Positions 32,085 to 45,100 of a stretch of DNA of 64,000 nt are shown here, in pieces (the stretch's first letter is position 1; every line of letters begins with the position of its first letter). This DNA is from Pristionchus mayeri (taxonomy: Eukaryota > Nematoda > Chromadorea > Rhabditida > Neodiplogasteridae), in assembly GCA_036245805.1 (NCBI GenBank), contig BTRK01000005.1:15600984-15664983 (forward strand), written 5' to 3'. Both the position numbers and the translations under genes were made by a program. The notes beneath the pieces were generated by a model. That model made no database searches and was not told the origin of the DNA. It saw nothing but the letters and a program-made list of their open reading frames with translations.

Positions 32085-35000
32085 TCAACGACTTTCTACA
32101 GTCAGGATTATGCCTTCTTTTGCTCTGAGCGCAATCTCAGCTAGGATGGTGATTGAGTTGAAACTGCTAAAAAGGAGGGTGATTCATTGGAGAACGGCAA
32201 GTATCTGAACCTTTCCGATCGGAATCTGTATCTCCTCAATAAAGTGCTCAGACCGATCTTCAGTTCATGCATTGCGAACTTTTGTCCTGAACAGATTCAA
32301 CTTTTTTCCACACAAAAGTCGACGAACCAATGCAATTTCGTGGCCCCGCCGAGAAGGGAATGTAGTCGTAGGTGTGCCGGCCAATACTCTGAAGCAAGGT
32401 TTTCACAATCATGCATTTGTCACAAGACTTATATTACTATTTCCCTACGTATAGAATATGTACAAAATAATTGAAGAGGTTATCCGAAAAATATATCATA
32501 GCATGAGCTGTTGAGTTGCATCATCATGAGAAAACTCCCGATACCCCCATGTTTTCAATTTGCGCTCGAACTGAGGTACACGCAGATGTCTATTTTCCAA
32601 ATAGGGTTGGGCTTATCTACAGTTAGAGTATGTACGAAATATGAGACCCGATCAATCCTCGTCCCGCACATTTCCCCGAAACACCCCGTTAACGTGCATT
32701 TTCTGGCAGGAATCTGTCGGGATCGTAGATCTCGGGATTCGGGTAGAGTCGCTCGTTGCGATGCACAAGGAAGGGCGAGATGACGAGACTGGCTCCGCGG
32801 GGAATCTTGTAGGCACCTGCGAGAGGTTCCGGCGGTCTGTAGATCACAGACAGCAGACTTTGAGAAGTATTTGTCGCCAACATATCCTAGAAGTCTCATG
32901 AGTTCTCTACTTCGAGAAAAGATACCACGCTCTCTTCATTCTACACACTCTCTTGATCGGTCGATTGGCGAGAGAGAGTGTAGAATGAAGAGAGCTGGGT
33001 ATCGTTTCTCGAACGCAAGTGCTCACCCATCTTTAATTCGTTCCCCAGATGCCGAACTACGAAGGGAACGGGCGGGAAGAGCCGCAGGGTCTCCTTGATG
33101 CATCGTTCCAGGAAGGACATTCGAGAGAGATCGTCCTTTGTGCAGTCACCGTCGAGGTCCTCTCCTCAATTTCAAATTTCAATTAAATTTTTAACAAACA
33201 CTAGCGGGATCTACGCTAAATGATGGGCGACTGCGCTACATCACTTCCTGGAACTCTCCGAGGAACGACAAACATGTTTGACTCTGTCCTCTCCTCAATT
33301 TTAATCAATTTCAACCAGCGAAACAGCAGAAACATCAAAATCTAATCGCGAGGACTAAAAGGCTAAACTGATGTCAACTTCAGTCCAGAGAGAAACTCAC
33401 CGAAGATACCGTGCACCTCGTCGTAGGCCCTTCGCTGGATGTCTTGATGATGCGCCAGACACCACAACGCCCATCCCAATGTTGTCGCGGTAGTATCGTG
33501 TCCTGATCAGAAACTGCACTACGATCCAGATCAGATTTTACCGGTAACAAGCAATTTGATTACACTAAGCAGTCGTAATTTTCCACGCCTGACAGAAAAA
33601 TTATATTTTTTGCAAAACCATGTCTGAGAGTATCCCTTCTCTTCAAGGACTGCTCTTGTACAAAACTCACCCGCAAACATGAACGTGTCCACTTCTTCTC
33701 TGATGTCCTCAATGGAGAGTTTTGAACGTGTCTGCTCCGCAATTAGCATGTCGAGAAACGCTCGCTTGTTCACGTCGACTTCTCCACGAGAGATGAGATC
33801 AAACCGTTCAGATATCACCTGAAGACAGAGCGTGTGACAGATTCTTTAATAATCGAAATAGTGATATATTTATCGCTCGTGGAGGATATGTTAGCAATAA
33901 TTAGAGAGATACTTGTTTTCACATGAAATTATCACTCGGCAGGTCTAGAGAAGGTGTGAAACATAACAATTAATATTACAGAATTGTTTGCTCGTTATGC
34001 TGGGCTTACTTTCATCGTGAAATCATGTGCGATATGCAGAGCAGCATCGAACTCTTTCTGCCATCCACTGATCCATCTCAAATAGCAAATTTCCAACCCA
34101 ATATATTTGAGTAATCGCCGCAACATCATCTAAAGATTGAACAACCACTGCGAATTATTTTTAAAAGTGAGTAAATTGCAGGCCTCCCGAATGCACTCCA
34201 GAGATGCGGACTCATAGTCGTCTTCGCGCCGAGGTACGTTAAAGTCGAATTAGCCTGAATATTCACCGATTTAATAATAATAATAATAATAATAATATGT
34301 TATTTACGCCCGAGGCGCGACGATACCATGTACACATAAGTCATATATGATTGCATGTGGATTAGGGTCTCTCCAGAGGCTAATGCATTTCTCCCATAAT
34401 TTCAAACTTTTGAATCAATTTCAGCATGTTTCAACTAAGATCATATTCTCGTCAAGACAGACACACCTCAACATACGGTTGATCCGGATGATGCAGTGCT
34501 CCGAGGTCCTTCCTCATAGCAGTATCTGATCAAATCGTGCATTAAAACAACGAGAAAATATGTTTCCTACTTTACTATAAAATTACCCATACTGAAATGT
34601 TTGCGAATGAATGTTATTATTTCTTGGATCTCACCACATATAACATCCATCGAGAACCTCTTCATGAACGGCTCCACATCGAGCTTCTGTCCGATGTTGT
34701 CGTGAAGTACCTCGACTAGCACCTGAAATTAGTTCATGTTCTGAGTTCTTTCTACCATTCGTCATAAAATGTGTGTGAAATCAGTCAAAAAGAATATGTT
34801 CTAAGCAAATATCATAAACTGGCCTTAGCATGTCTATTCATGCACTCGATGTATCCCTGCAGCATCGTGAAGTGAAAAGAAGTCGTGATCATTTTCCGTC
34901 TTGCTCTCCATCGATCGCCACCACTCAAAGAGGGCACTTCTTGGGTAATTGGTCCACCCCCGTCTTTCTTCTACGTCAGTCATTTCTAGGTATCATTTCC

Positions 35001-35766
35001 TGATTGTTATCACACAAAACCTTTGTAATGGGAGGATGGGAGAGGAAGAGAGGGCGTGAGTAAAATATCAAAAAAGGGCCCAAAAGCTGATTATCGAGGA
35101 AAATCAAGCAGTTTATCTTCATATGAAAACTGAATCAACTTAATCTAAACATCATCATCATCATCATCATCATCATTTTATCCAGGTCGAAGGACGTACG
35201 CTAAAATCAGTCCGAGTCCCAGGAAGGGTTGAAAGACATCGTATCCTTTCCCTTTGTTGATCTCCTCGGATGACTCCAATACGGACTGAACGTCAAGCGT
35301 ATCTATACCATCGAACCAAGGAGAAGAAAAAACATATTTTCCTGTTTTGCGAAAATCTAGACATAAGATAAAACACAATTTTACCTGTAGCATGTTTCCA
35401 GTGAGTGGGAAGATGTTGACTTCGTGTAGAATCCACAGCTTGATAATCTCTCCATCCCATCTTTCGCGTGCAAACTTCGCTCGTTCGATGATATTTCTTG
35501 TAAGCTCTCAACGAAATTAAATTAATATTTTTTTCAGAATTAACAAACCTTCCGAGTCATGGCTAACTTCGAAGATATTACCCAAGAATGGTATCCCCTC
35601 GTCACCCGGTATAAGAGCTGTCAATCGCTTTCTGTACCTGACAAGCGATTAATGATATTTTATTATTGGAACAGAGCTACCAGTAGCCATTCCATTGTTC
35701 TCTTAGCGATTTTGCGTAGGATAACACAATTACGAAGAGAATGATCAGTATTACTAGGTAGACCAT
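32085..35766 (-). CDS. Cytochrome P450, CYP4 family (copy 1)
   Basis: Complete haem monooxygenase in about 12-13 small exons. CYP4 enzymes oxidise fatty acids and related lipids at the ER membrane. N-terminal anchor MVYLVILIILFVIVLSYAKS; proline-rich hinge IPGDEGIPFLGNIFEV; SVLESSEEINKGKGYDVFQP; C-helix GGDRWRARRKMITTSFHFTM; SMDVICG; I-helix FAGHDTTATTLGWALW; ExxR in ERCIKETLRLFPPVP; PERF region NPEIYDPDRFLPE; haem loop PFSAGPRNCIGQKFA, with the ligand Cys codon at 32,332-32,334 and an intron between Gly and Gln; C-terminus ALRAKEGIILTVESR. All key residues are intact. It is transcribed away from TTR-like I, about 1.3 kb apart; the same divergent pair recurs at 57.8-64 kb. Introns hold a LINE tail, a CAT microsatellite and a foldback. 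An upstream in-frame extension is open, but the start before the anchor fits best. Confidence 0.93.
32911..33016. mobile_element. Foldback MITE in CYP4 intron
   Basis: Arms TTCGAGAAAAGATACC with CTCTTCATTCTACACACTCT and complements. Interior shared with the 10-bp-target element at 9,039. Confidence 0.7.
34273..34345 (-). mobile_element. 3' tail of a LINE
   Basis: On the minus strand GTCGCGCCTCGGGCGTAAAT is followed by ATT repeats, the same 3' end as the LINE at 29.3-30.6 kb. It lies in a CYP4 intron in the gene's sense orientation. Confidence 0.75.
35150..35176. repeat. CAT trinucleotide microsatellite
   Basis: About nine ATC/CAT units in a CYP4 intron. Confidence 0.85.
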
Positions 35767-36285
35767 TCCAAAGTGAGCGGAGTCGGAATGAAAACAACGT
35801 GATTGAAGGCATTTATTATACACGATCGAATCGAAAACACGAGTACGCGAGAAAATTTGATATTGTTGACATGCGAGTTGCCGTCTTTGCATTAGCAGCA
35901 GAAACTATAGTAGAGTGGTTCTTCTGTCTAGTCGAAATATCGAACTATCCATGTGTGTATTGTGCGAAATAGTAGCTGTATTGCGATGAACACTAATCGA
36001 CACAAACATAGTACAAAATATCACAATTCCAAGGATGATATTCACTCGTAACTACTTCCGCATTCAACAGATCATGACCAGAGCACAAACTATAAATGTG
36101 CAAATGATCGTAGTTTATGTTTTTTTTTGAAAATGGAGTAAATACTCGTGGCCGCTCGTTACAATGACATTGAGGTTCCTCAAAATCACTCGAAGGATCA
36201 GCAAGAATGAAGTGTGCATGACACTTCATACGACTGTGTAGCGGATATTACGCGAATTATGAAACGTTTGTTGTTAAATATATTA

Positions 36286-36421
36286 ATGGGCCCTTTATGG
36301 TCGCAAAAAGCTGAGGGGCCACTCTCTTCATTTCCCGAACTCTCTCACCCGTCGACGGTCGAGAGAGTTCGGGAAATGAAGAGAGTGACCCCTCAGCTTT
36401 TTGCGACCATAAAGGGTCCAT
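36286..36421. mobile_element. 136-bp near-perfect foldback MITE, TA target
   Basis: Arms start ATGGGCCCTTTATGGTCGCA and are almost identical inverted copies down to a centre at CGTCGACGGTCG. TA on both sides. It sits in the shared upstream region between the divergent CYP4 and TTR-like I genes and is absent from the second copy of that region. Confidence 0.85.
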
Positions 36422-36920
36422 TAGGCTCATATTTCACAAATTTATGCGACGGCGATGGATGCGAAAAAAATTTGCTGTACGAACCATTGACTTCTGCTGT
36501 GGCCGTTTCCCTGTAGTTGACGCATACCAAATTCCCAAAGAGAAGCCCCATTGTTAGTAAGCTGTTGTACATAGGAAAGTGGACCCTTACAAAAGGCTCG
36601 TGAGCCCGAGGGAGATCCGAGGGAACAATGAGCAACAAAACTATACCCGAAATGGTTTAACGTCGTCTAGTATGGGAAAACGAAAATGTTAATATTCGAG
36701 CCAATGAAACCCGTCACTGAATAAGTGCACATTATTGAATAGTGTCCTCCTCACAGCAGTCGGAGAGAGTTCTCACTGCTCATATTGGAACATTCATTCC
36801 TGAGGGGATGATAGAATTGGCAGAAAATGAAATCATCCAGATCCCTTTGAAAGTCTACGTGCCGTGTCACTCCTTCTTAGTGACACGTTATTGTTATTTT
36901 GTGTAGACCAATAATTGAAG

Positions 36921-36930
36921 TGACACGTCA
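36921..36930 (+). promoter_or_regulatory. TGACACGTCA promoter element of TTR-like I
   Basis: Exact match, 151 bp before the start codon. AGTCTACGTG lies about 70 bp upstream. Confidence 0.65.
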
Positions 36931-37071
36931 TCAAATAAGGAATCCCTTTGTTCGTTATTATTCTCCACTCTCCTCTCCATTCATTTTCGTCGCTCAGCCT
37001 CGTCTGAAGAGGTTGGTTGCTCCGATTTTCCACCCTATTTTCCAGTATTTCGTCCTTTCAGCAACCAGAAA

Positions 37072-37930
37072 ATGAAGTTTTCTGCTGTATTCTTTGTGCT
37101 TATTGCTGGCTGCATTAGCGAGGTGAAAATGGTCACTTTGAATAAATCAGACAATCCATTTTTGAAGTGAAACTTACCCTCGTTTTTCAGGTCGCTCACG
37201 CACTTCCAGCTACAGGAGGCGCCTCGAGAACTCGCAGATTTGGGGTAATTTACTCTTTGATTAATTGGTCATTAACCTATCTTTTGTCAGACGAGAATAA
37301 AGGTCGGTATCATAGGGACGCTTTTCTGCCCTACGGAATTCAAGGCTCGCATCAATACATGGGTAAGCATTTATTACCGAATAATTGGAAAACTAAAATT
37401 TAAGTAGTTAAAAATTTTTATTTTTTATTTGCTGATAATTTCAAGAAGAGGACGACGAAAGCGCGAATCCGATAACCGATGTTGTCAGGGTAATTCTATG
37501 ACCATTTCGAGCACTGAAACCAGAGCCAATTTGCAGTCATGGAAAAGTTCGCGGCCCGAACTCACAGGAGTTAACCATAGCATCGACTTCTATTTCACTG
37601 GAGTAGTGAGTCATTTTATTAATATAATCATGTTTAAATCTACATTTTTATTCGTAATTCAGGCCGAGGATTTTTCGCCCGTGCCTTTCATTCCCAACGC
37701 ACAAGAGGTCGAAGTTGTGACAACCATCGAGCACACTTGCGGAGCCGGTAATTAGCGATAGGATCACACCCTGGAAAAAGTGGTAATTGGCAGACTGGGC
37801 CTGCGTGTGCAGGGATCACGGAAAGCACAGCGGGAATTTCAAAGGTTGGATCCGAGTGGACGACTTCCAAACTACTGAACTGAAATGGTGCCCCATGTGC
37901 GATTACGCCAAGCAACAGTCTGGCAAATAG
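37072..37930 (+). CDS. Secreted TTR-like protein I
   Basis: Signal MKFSAVFFVLIAGCISE; VAHALPATGGASRTRRFG with an RTRR site; KVGIIGTLFCPTEFKARINT; DDESANPITDVVR; SWKSSRPELTGVNHSIDFYF; QEVEVVTTIEHTCGAG; WACVCRDHGKHSGNFKGWIR, DDFQTTELKWCPMC, ending KQQSGK. The acceptor before exon 4 has shifted: the ancestral junction reads TTTCAA|GAAGAG, and the nearest AG that keeps the frame is six bases on (AAGAG|GACGAC). The product would then lose two acidic residues. Its 5' half, from promoter to the middle of exon 3, is duplicated in inverted form in chimera L at 58.7-59.2 kb. A polyadenylation-like AATAAA follows the stop codon closely. Confidence 0.8.
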
Positions 37931-38424
37931 AAGAAATGTTTCATATTTCAATAAAACATTTTATTAAATATTTATTTGCTTACTACACTTGCACAACAAG
38001 CATTTACAAGTAAATTGTTTTAATGACAATTCCTTTGTTAATCTACATTCTTAATTAATTTTTAAAGTTGCGTTATAGTTGCTTTAAGTTGCTTATTTTT
38101 AGCCTCCTGTTGATCGGGCAAGCAACCCACTGCCTAAGCATCATCAAGTGTGAATAGGAAAAAAAGAAGGCACGAAATCGAAATAACGCTCTTCTAAGAT
38201 GCAACTAGAGCACTCCTTCCGGATGTCTTCAATAATGAGCAAATGTGCGAGACACAGAGTACCTCTATTCATTCTACTTGTTATGCGACTTCGGCAACCC
38301 TCCTGGTTAGCCTGAGTGTAAGTGAATAGCGGACGCACCTTAGACTCCGCCCAACTATGGGTATTCAAATCTCCCCATCCCATTCAGCCATTCTCGTGTT
38401 CATCCTTCTCCAAGACTCCTAGTT
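37931..38424. other. Intergenic stretch between TTR-like I and the SKP1-related gene
   Basis: AT-rich, no gene or repeat seen. It must contain the 3' end of TTR-like I and the promoter of the next gene. Confidence 0.4.
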
Positions 38425-39247
38425 ATGTCTCTCATCCTCGTCTCCTCTGATAATGCTCAATTTACCATCGATCGCCAATTGATCAAGCAAGCCGGTACCA
38501 TCGAGAATCTCATTGCTGTAAGTATAATTTCGATCTCTCTTTCAAATCGATTGTATCTTTTCACATTAATCCCCTTACATGTTAGTACAATACGTGCCCT
38601 AGTAACAATCGATTATCCATCAGCCTGCTTTACTCTACAAATAACTTATTCAGACGGTTGGACTCGACGATGCCGAATCTGACACGGCCCCCATGCCCAT
38701 TCCCCTTCCAAACGTCGAAGGGAAAGTGCTCAGTCTCGTGATTGAGTGGATGGAGAAGCACAGGGACGATCCCGCTTGGGATGAGAAGGAGAATCCCAGA
38801 GGGTACGACAAGCTGTCCAAGTGGGATGAGAAATTCATTGGCGTGAGTTACCCATCTTAGAAATGAGGAAAGAAGGTAGTGTAAAAAAGCGCTGAAATAA
38901 CAGCTTTTGCAGAAGTTAAGCGGCAGTACTCTGTACGAGGTCATTCTGGCTGCCAACTACCTCGATGTGAAGGTGCTGCTGGACATGTGCTGTCTGGCGG
39001 TGGCCAATCAGGCCAAGGCAAGCAATACGATCTTCTAAAATAAAATCTACAAGCACGGGCAGCCTGAGAATCCGGGAATAGCCTGTATAATGTTACTGTG
39101 AACTATATTTTCAAATAAAAGTAATTTTATCGCTTGCAGGGAATGTCTACGGAGCAGATGAGAGTTCACTTCGGGATCGAGAACGATTGGACTGAGGAGG
39201 AATTGGAGAAGGCGAAGAAGGAAAGCATCTGGGTCGAGAACAAATAG
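38425..39247 (+). CDS. SKP1-related protein (SCF ubiquitin ligase adaptor)
   Basis: Four exons: 38,425-38,520, 38,654-38,842, 38,913-39,017 and 39,140-39,247, about 166 residues, normal for the family. SKP1 proteins bridge cullin and F-box proteins in SCF ubiquitin ligases. The BTB/POZ-like N-terminus is MSLILVSSDNAQFTIDRQLI with KQAGTIENLI; the middle IPLPNVEGKVLSLVIEWMEK and DDPAWDEKE; the dimer/F-box-binding helices LYEVILAANYLDVKVLLDMC and CLAVANQAKG; the C-terminus MRVHFGIENDWTEEELEKAK with SIWVENK. The C-terminal WxxxK end that contacts F-boxes in relatives is kept. Exon 3 ends at a GC donor (AAG|GCAAGC), with no nearby GT, so this is a GC-AG intron. Nematodes carry many such genes (skr family). 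Confidence 0.92.
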
Positions 39248-39635
39248 ACCAAAGATCAAGGATGAAGATGACGTGGTTCCGAGACAATAAAGTATGTCCA
39301 ATGCAAATTGTGTTCGCTCCATCACCTATTTTCTGCACCATCTTACATCCTTATTGTGAATTGTGCAAGAGAAGCTTCCCTGATGGAACATTCCTGGAGT
39401 TGCAGGCAATGGATGTCAAATGGGAGTTGTGCACGTTCCTCTGCGTTCTTAAAATTGAAGGCCCTGCACAATTGGGTGCACAGCGTGCAGAGGCACTCGT
39501 ATTATATCTCGTTCCTGAGTGATCATTTTGAATATGCTCCCGCACGACAAACAAGGAATTTACGCCAACTGAACGATACAATATTTCATTATTCACAACT
39601 ATATCTTCATCACAGAAACCAATGGAATTACTTAA

Positions 39636-40967
39636 TTAAGCGTTGAAGATTTTATCTTTCGAGACGGCCTTCGGTGCGGGGATTCCCATGGATTTTTCGA
39701 CCTGGAAAATCGGTCAATACATAGTACGGCAATTCTGCAAATTTCATATCATACCCGAATTTCGTACGCTCTCTCTTCTCGATCAAGCAGATCGACAATC
39801 TGCGCAAATCCAGAAATTACTACCCCTATTTTTCAATGGAATTCGGCACTTCAATGTAGCTTTGATGATTGAGCTCCTCACGTATCGCACATCATTCAAT
39901 GCATGAGGGTGAGGGGTATCGTAATGGATGACTATTTCGCCAATCGAATCGACGGTTTGCGGCTTCTTTTGTAATGCTAACAGTGGAAAGGAGTGAAAAA
40001 CGAGGATCTCCTCGGAGAGATACTAAACAAACAGCGCACTCGAAGTTGTTGTTGCGCGCAGGGGATAAGAGATTACCTTCTTGCCAAGACTGCGGAGAGT
40101 GACCGTGACTGAGAAGAGATCGCGGCCCTCGAACAGATCAACCTGCCAGGGCAAATATTGGAAAATCACAAACCAAAATCAAAATTGTTTTTGATAAATT
40201 ACAATTTTACAGTCACGGAAGGAGCTATGGGTGTCGCGTAGGGAAATCTGGCTTCTAATTGAGAAAGTAATATGCAGTCTCACCGACTGGAAAGTTTCCT
40301 CATCAGGTACACCGAGAGACCTGGCGCCAGTACAGAATTGGTTGATGTTTTCAAGGCAAGCGAAACTGAAAATGTTTCAAGTGAAAAATCAAATTGATAA
40401 ATTGTTACTTGGAAATGGGCTTCTGGATCTTCTTGATCGTTCCTGCTTTCAGAGCGTTTATTAGCCTGAAAAAAATGAGTATTTCGATATCAATTATCTT
40501 CTGTTTCTGGCCACCGCCTCTCAATTTCCCATTCCCGCCCATCATTTACGGGTTGAGCGGCCGAAACTCAGGGAGGAATATCTAGAAATGAGTGGGCTAG
40601 GTGAGGGAGGGGGGGGGGGTGAAACCGAGAAGTGCCCAATTATCAGTGTGCCATACCTGCAGAGGAGCTGACCATCCTTGAGAAGCGCGTGCAAATCTTG
40701 TCTGTCGCCACTGGTGTTAATGTCCTCTTTGGTTACATCTGAATCGCGTAATGCTCAAGAAACTATCTCTCAATTTCTTGCAATTTCTACATGTATTCTT
40801 CCCAACTTGCTATCAATTTATACCAAATGAAATAATGATGAAATGGGCTGACCCTTGATCCACTGTAGCAGCAGACTGGCCTCTTCCTCATTGTATTTGT
40901 TCGCTTGCTTATCCAGAATGGCTCCCGCCATTCCACTGGGGCGAGGTCGGTGGTAGTCTCCGCTCAT
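39636..40967 (-). CDS. Calponin/transgelin-like protein, single CH domain
   Basis: Six exons, about 155 residues. Relatives bind actin in muscle. MSGDYHRPRPSGMAGAILDK is followed by a type-3 calponin homology domain: EEEASLLLQWIK, LHALLKDGQLLCRLINALKA, GTIKKIQKPISNFACLENIN, FCTGARSLGVPDEETFQS, VDLFEGRDLFSVTVTLRSLG, and the tail VEKSMGIPAPKAVSKDKIFN. The DLFEGRDL signature and the LLKDGQLLCRLIN helix are diagnostic. The acidic actin-regulating C-terminal repeats of longer calponins are absent. Splice junctions are canonical and joined frames are continuous. A run of 10 G lies in intron 2 near 40,610. Confidence 0.9.
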
Positions 40968-42111
40968 TCTCAAATACCCTAATTTTGTTCGTGAAATAAC
41001 GACTCGAACGTATCATAACATTTAACGATTTGTGAATAACGAAAGGGATAATTTCATTCGGAGGGAACTGGTTTGACTCTCTCGGAGTACTAAAAGCTTC
41101 TATCGTTTCGAGAAGAGTGAGATATCTTATATCCCGTGGAGAGAGGAGGGGAGGAGCGGGCGAGAGTCAACAGTTTATCCTCGCCCACTCAGACACTTGT
41201 GATGGAAGGGAGGGGGAGAACGGCCGGGTTGAACGTGGGAAAGCGGAGGATGCGCGTGAACCGAATGAACGGGGATGAATAATTATTGACTTACTAGTCA
41301 TCAACCTTCTCATCAGTTTCCATTTATAGCTACTACATAGATGCAGGCCTCTCTCACACTCGATGTCTCTCGCGCATCTCCCTTCCCACTCGCCTTGTAA
41401 TCATTACTCATCTCTGTATCTTCTGCCATCGACTGCATTGTGGGCGTACATAAAATATTATTAGGTATATTCAGTGTTCCTGACTCAGTGATCGAATCAG
41501 TGAATTCTCAGAAGAGGTTCCTTTACTTTCGACTCTTGTTGCAAGGTAAACAATCCCTGTTGCATTAAACCCTTTATCGTACAGTACAGTCAGAAGAGAT
41601 TAGTTCACGTAGAGGCCATAAAACAATGCGAAAGATCGTGTATACGAGAGTCCCATTAACTCTGAACATGTGAAACTATATTACTTTGTTATATAGTTTT
41701 ATTATTAGAAGCACTGCCAATGGCCACAACTCTGCCTCATATCAAAACAATGGAAACATCTCATTGCGATAAAGAACGGATCTAGATCAGAAATGGATGG
41801 CGAAATGATCACGTGCATGATACTACTGCGTCGACTTGAGACAGAGACAGCTTGTCCTAGTGCATGAGTGAGTCAAGGGTCGAAGAATATCTGCAAGTGA
41901 GCATCGTGAACTGGTGCGCCAATATCCGGATTTGCAATTTCCGGACCTACAATCTCTGGATCTCTCTAGCGGTGAAGGAAGAAGAAAAACAGTGTCAGAT
42001 ACTATAAATCACAGTGTGCATGTACCAAATATCTTCTATACAAATATGTACTGTCAAGGAAGGGGTGAATCTAAGGGGTAAAGGTGGTTCAAAAAAGATC
42101 AACGGGGTGAT
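40968..42111. other. Intergenic stretch between calponin-like and nuclear receptor genes
   Basis: Head-to-tail spacing of 1.1 kb. It holds the promoter of the calponin-like gene (minus). A weak inverted pair (TTTGACTCTCTCGG and CGAGAGTCAAC) spans about 41,072-41,170. No coding sequence seen. Confidence 0.4.
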
Positions 42112-45100
42112 TCAAAAGTCGGTGTAGGAGTACCGTCGGATCTCGGTCGACCACTCGCCCCAGTCGACGATGTGAAGCACGTCGTTGAGCATCACATTGT
42201 CCTTCGTCTTGTGCACCAGATCCTGCGAGATTTGGGAAATAGCAGACTACGCTACACCACGTTGAAATGTTGGTTACTTCGTGTGAACATTAAAGTAACC
42301 ATAGAAAACACTCACGGTAGCAGCAGCTAACAACAACATGAGCTTGCCAATGCGACACGCTGCGTTGGTTGAGCTATTCTGAATGGAAATTGATGATCAC
42401 CGTGATTGCCATTTCGCTATAGACAAGAAACATGTCTTCGATTCACAATTCAAATTTTTTATCAGAATTACGCGTACCTGTAGTTTGTTTTTCACATAGT
42501 AGTGTAGTGCCTTGACGAAGAGAGCCCGATTCTCGCGTAGTGCCACCTTCCCTTCCGCCGAGAGATTGGGTAGTTCTGCAATTGTTGTTTCATGAAAATA
42601 GTTTCTAAAATTGCACGATATTCATATTTAGATGTAGCTCCTCCTCTCTCATGTTTCTCAAACTGAACATACGTAAGCAGGTATCACTACTAGTTACGCA
42701 ATCATAACAAAGATAAGCACGCTAACCGTCCTGGAAGATGATGATTGCACACATGACTGCCTTCTCGATCTCGTCCACTCTCATCTCGATCAGAGGCCCG
42801 ATCAGGTTATTGATCATCCGTTCGGCCACGTTCTCGATGTCGGAAAGGCACTGCTGAGCCTGGAATTTGTGAAAAAATATTATCAATCTCACAGTTATGA
42901 CGGTACCTTGTGCTAATGGTGAAAAATGGTATCTGTACTTATCGAATCTATTGTGCTATCGAATTTTGAGCCAATATTATTGTAAGAACAATTCACTCCT
43001 CGCCTCGAAGTAAAATTTCCAAGACTTGGATCAATATCTTCCATTGCTACTCACCGATTCAACGGGGAAGTAGGTTCGATTGGCATAGCAGACGCCGTTG
43101 CAGCCCACTTGGGCACTCCATCCAGCACACATCCACCAGTAGAAGACCCCGAACCGGTTCTTGGCTATCACGATCTTAACATTATTTCATTTGTATTACT
43201 CCGACATGTTCTCATCAAGCGCTTCTATGTATTGCAGATAAACCAACTAAATTTCACGTATCATATTTCACGTAGTGTGGGAAAAGAAAACCCTATCAGA
43301 AAGACGAACTATTTTTGTCGGATTACTCTCATAAAGAGAGAGAGAGCCATGGCATTTGTTCGTGAACATGTTCTCATTACCTGATCTTCCTTCTTCATTC
43401 GGTTAAATTCCGGCAGTGCCTGGCACCAATCAGCAAAGAGAGTGAAGCAGCGACGAAAGTCTTGCAGCGCATCAGTCAACGCTGCCGGTCGCTCGCCCGT
43501 CGGAGTTATCTGCGAGAACCGGGAATTTTAAGGAGCCGGAGCCGGGATTTAGCCAAGATCGGACAGAGCCGGACATTGGAACCGGGAAATAGTACTCACC
43601 GGAGATCGGAGCGAGAACTGCGGATTGAAGAAGGCGGCAGCGAAAGAGATGTCCGTGGCCTTCTCTCGATTCGCGTTTTCTAAAATCGATCGATAAACTG
43701 ATCTTCAAACTTGTGGGGTTTACTGTACTGTGAACAGATGTAAGAGAATTATCGATTTTGACCTACCGGCGTAGGATTCCGCGAGGGTGGATTCGCAGCG
43801 AGCAAGGATTTGTCGGTTGTGTTGGAATAGACGGTTGGCGACACTGAAGTAATCAATTAGTAAATAAATTTCGAAATTCTTGCATTACTTAAACAAACTT
43901 CACCATGGAAAGTCAATATCTTTTATATTGCTTGTTGAAAAATATGTAACTCAACCATATTACTTGCATTTGAAGAAAATTGGCAACGAAATATCGATGA
44001 AACATATCTTGCCTAGTTGAAACAGATTTGTCACAGTTTGCAAAGCAAAGAGTTGATCAATAAATTTGCCACTATGCTACCGTATTCTACCATACCCAAC
44101 CGTACTCACCCGATCATCATGTTCACTTTCTCCTCGTCTTCAAAGGCGGTCGGAGAGGGGCACTCGGTCTTGATCCGGTCAGTCTGCACTTCTCGTGAAG
44201 TCATCTCTGGCTGCGGAGACTCCGACTCGCCACGGCCTTCTGCAGCAGAAGTTAAATCTATTTATTTACTTTCAAAAGTTTTAGACAAGCTCGATTATCT
44301 GCCGAATTAATCAAGCAATCGAATTCTTTTCGAAAATGTTGATATCCGCAGATGCTCCACAGCCCTTTCAGAAATACTGAATGCTAATTCAGCAAAAAGT
44401 TTTCACAAAAGTAACTATCTGGCAGAGTACGGTGCCGAAAATGAGAAGAGGTGAAAGTATAATAATCACTTTAGAAAACAATTAAGTTCGTATCTCCCTC
44501 ACCATCGTCCTCTTCCTTGGTTCGATTCTGGGCCAGCTCCCGCTCAGATTGCACAGCTGCAATTAATAAATTAAGAATGCAATCAGTAATGAGGGAAAGA
44601 AAAAGAGAGTACTGCTTAGAAGGGAGGGTAAAATGTGGACTTCCTGGAATGGAACGGGTTGGTGTTTCGGTAAATGTTTAATTTGGACATTCAAAAGTCT
44701 TTTTACATTAAACTCTCGGAAGACCTGGAACTATTGATCATTTTTCTTCAAAAGGCTTATTCTCATTGTGTGAAGCATTTTCCACACCGCAGTGCGAAAT
44801 GCATAATACGAAATAATAATATTGAAATAGATTTAACAAATTAAAACTTGAAATTACGGCTCACCTCGGGGATTCATGCCTGATTCAAAGCACTGCTTCA
44901 GACGGCACGACCGGCAAACGTTGCGGTGTTCTTAATTAGGCAATTACTTTATAAATAAATTAATCAAATTAATTTATTGATTTTTTTTTAATTGTACACT
45001 CACCTTTCGCAATGGCGCAGTTGCCCTCGAATCGGCAGGAGTAGACTCTGTTGTTCCAGACACTGGAATGAATACAATTATTTCTTCTTGTCTGTGCAAA

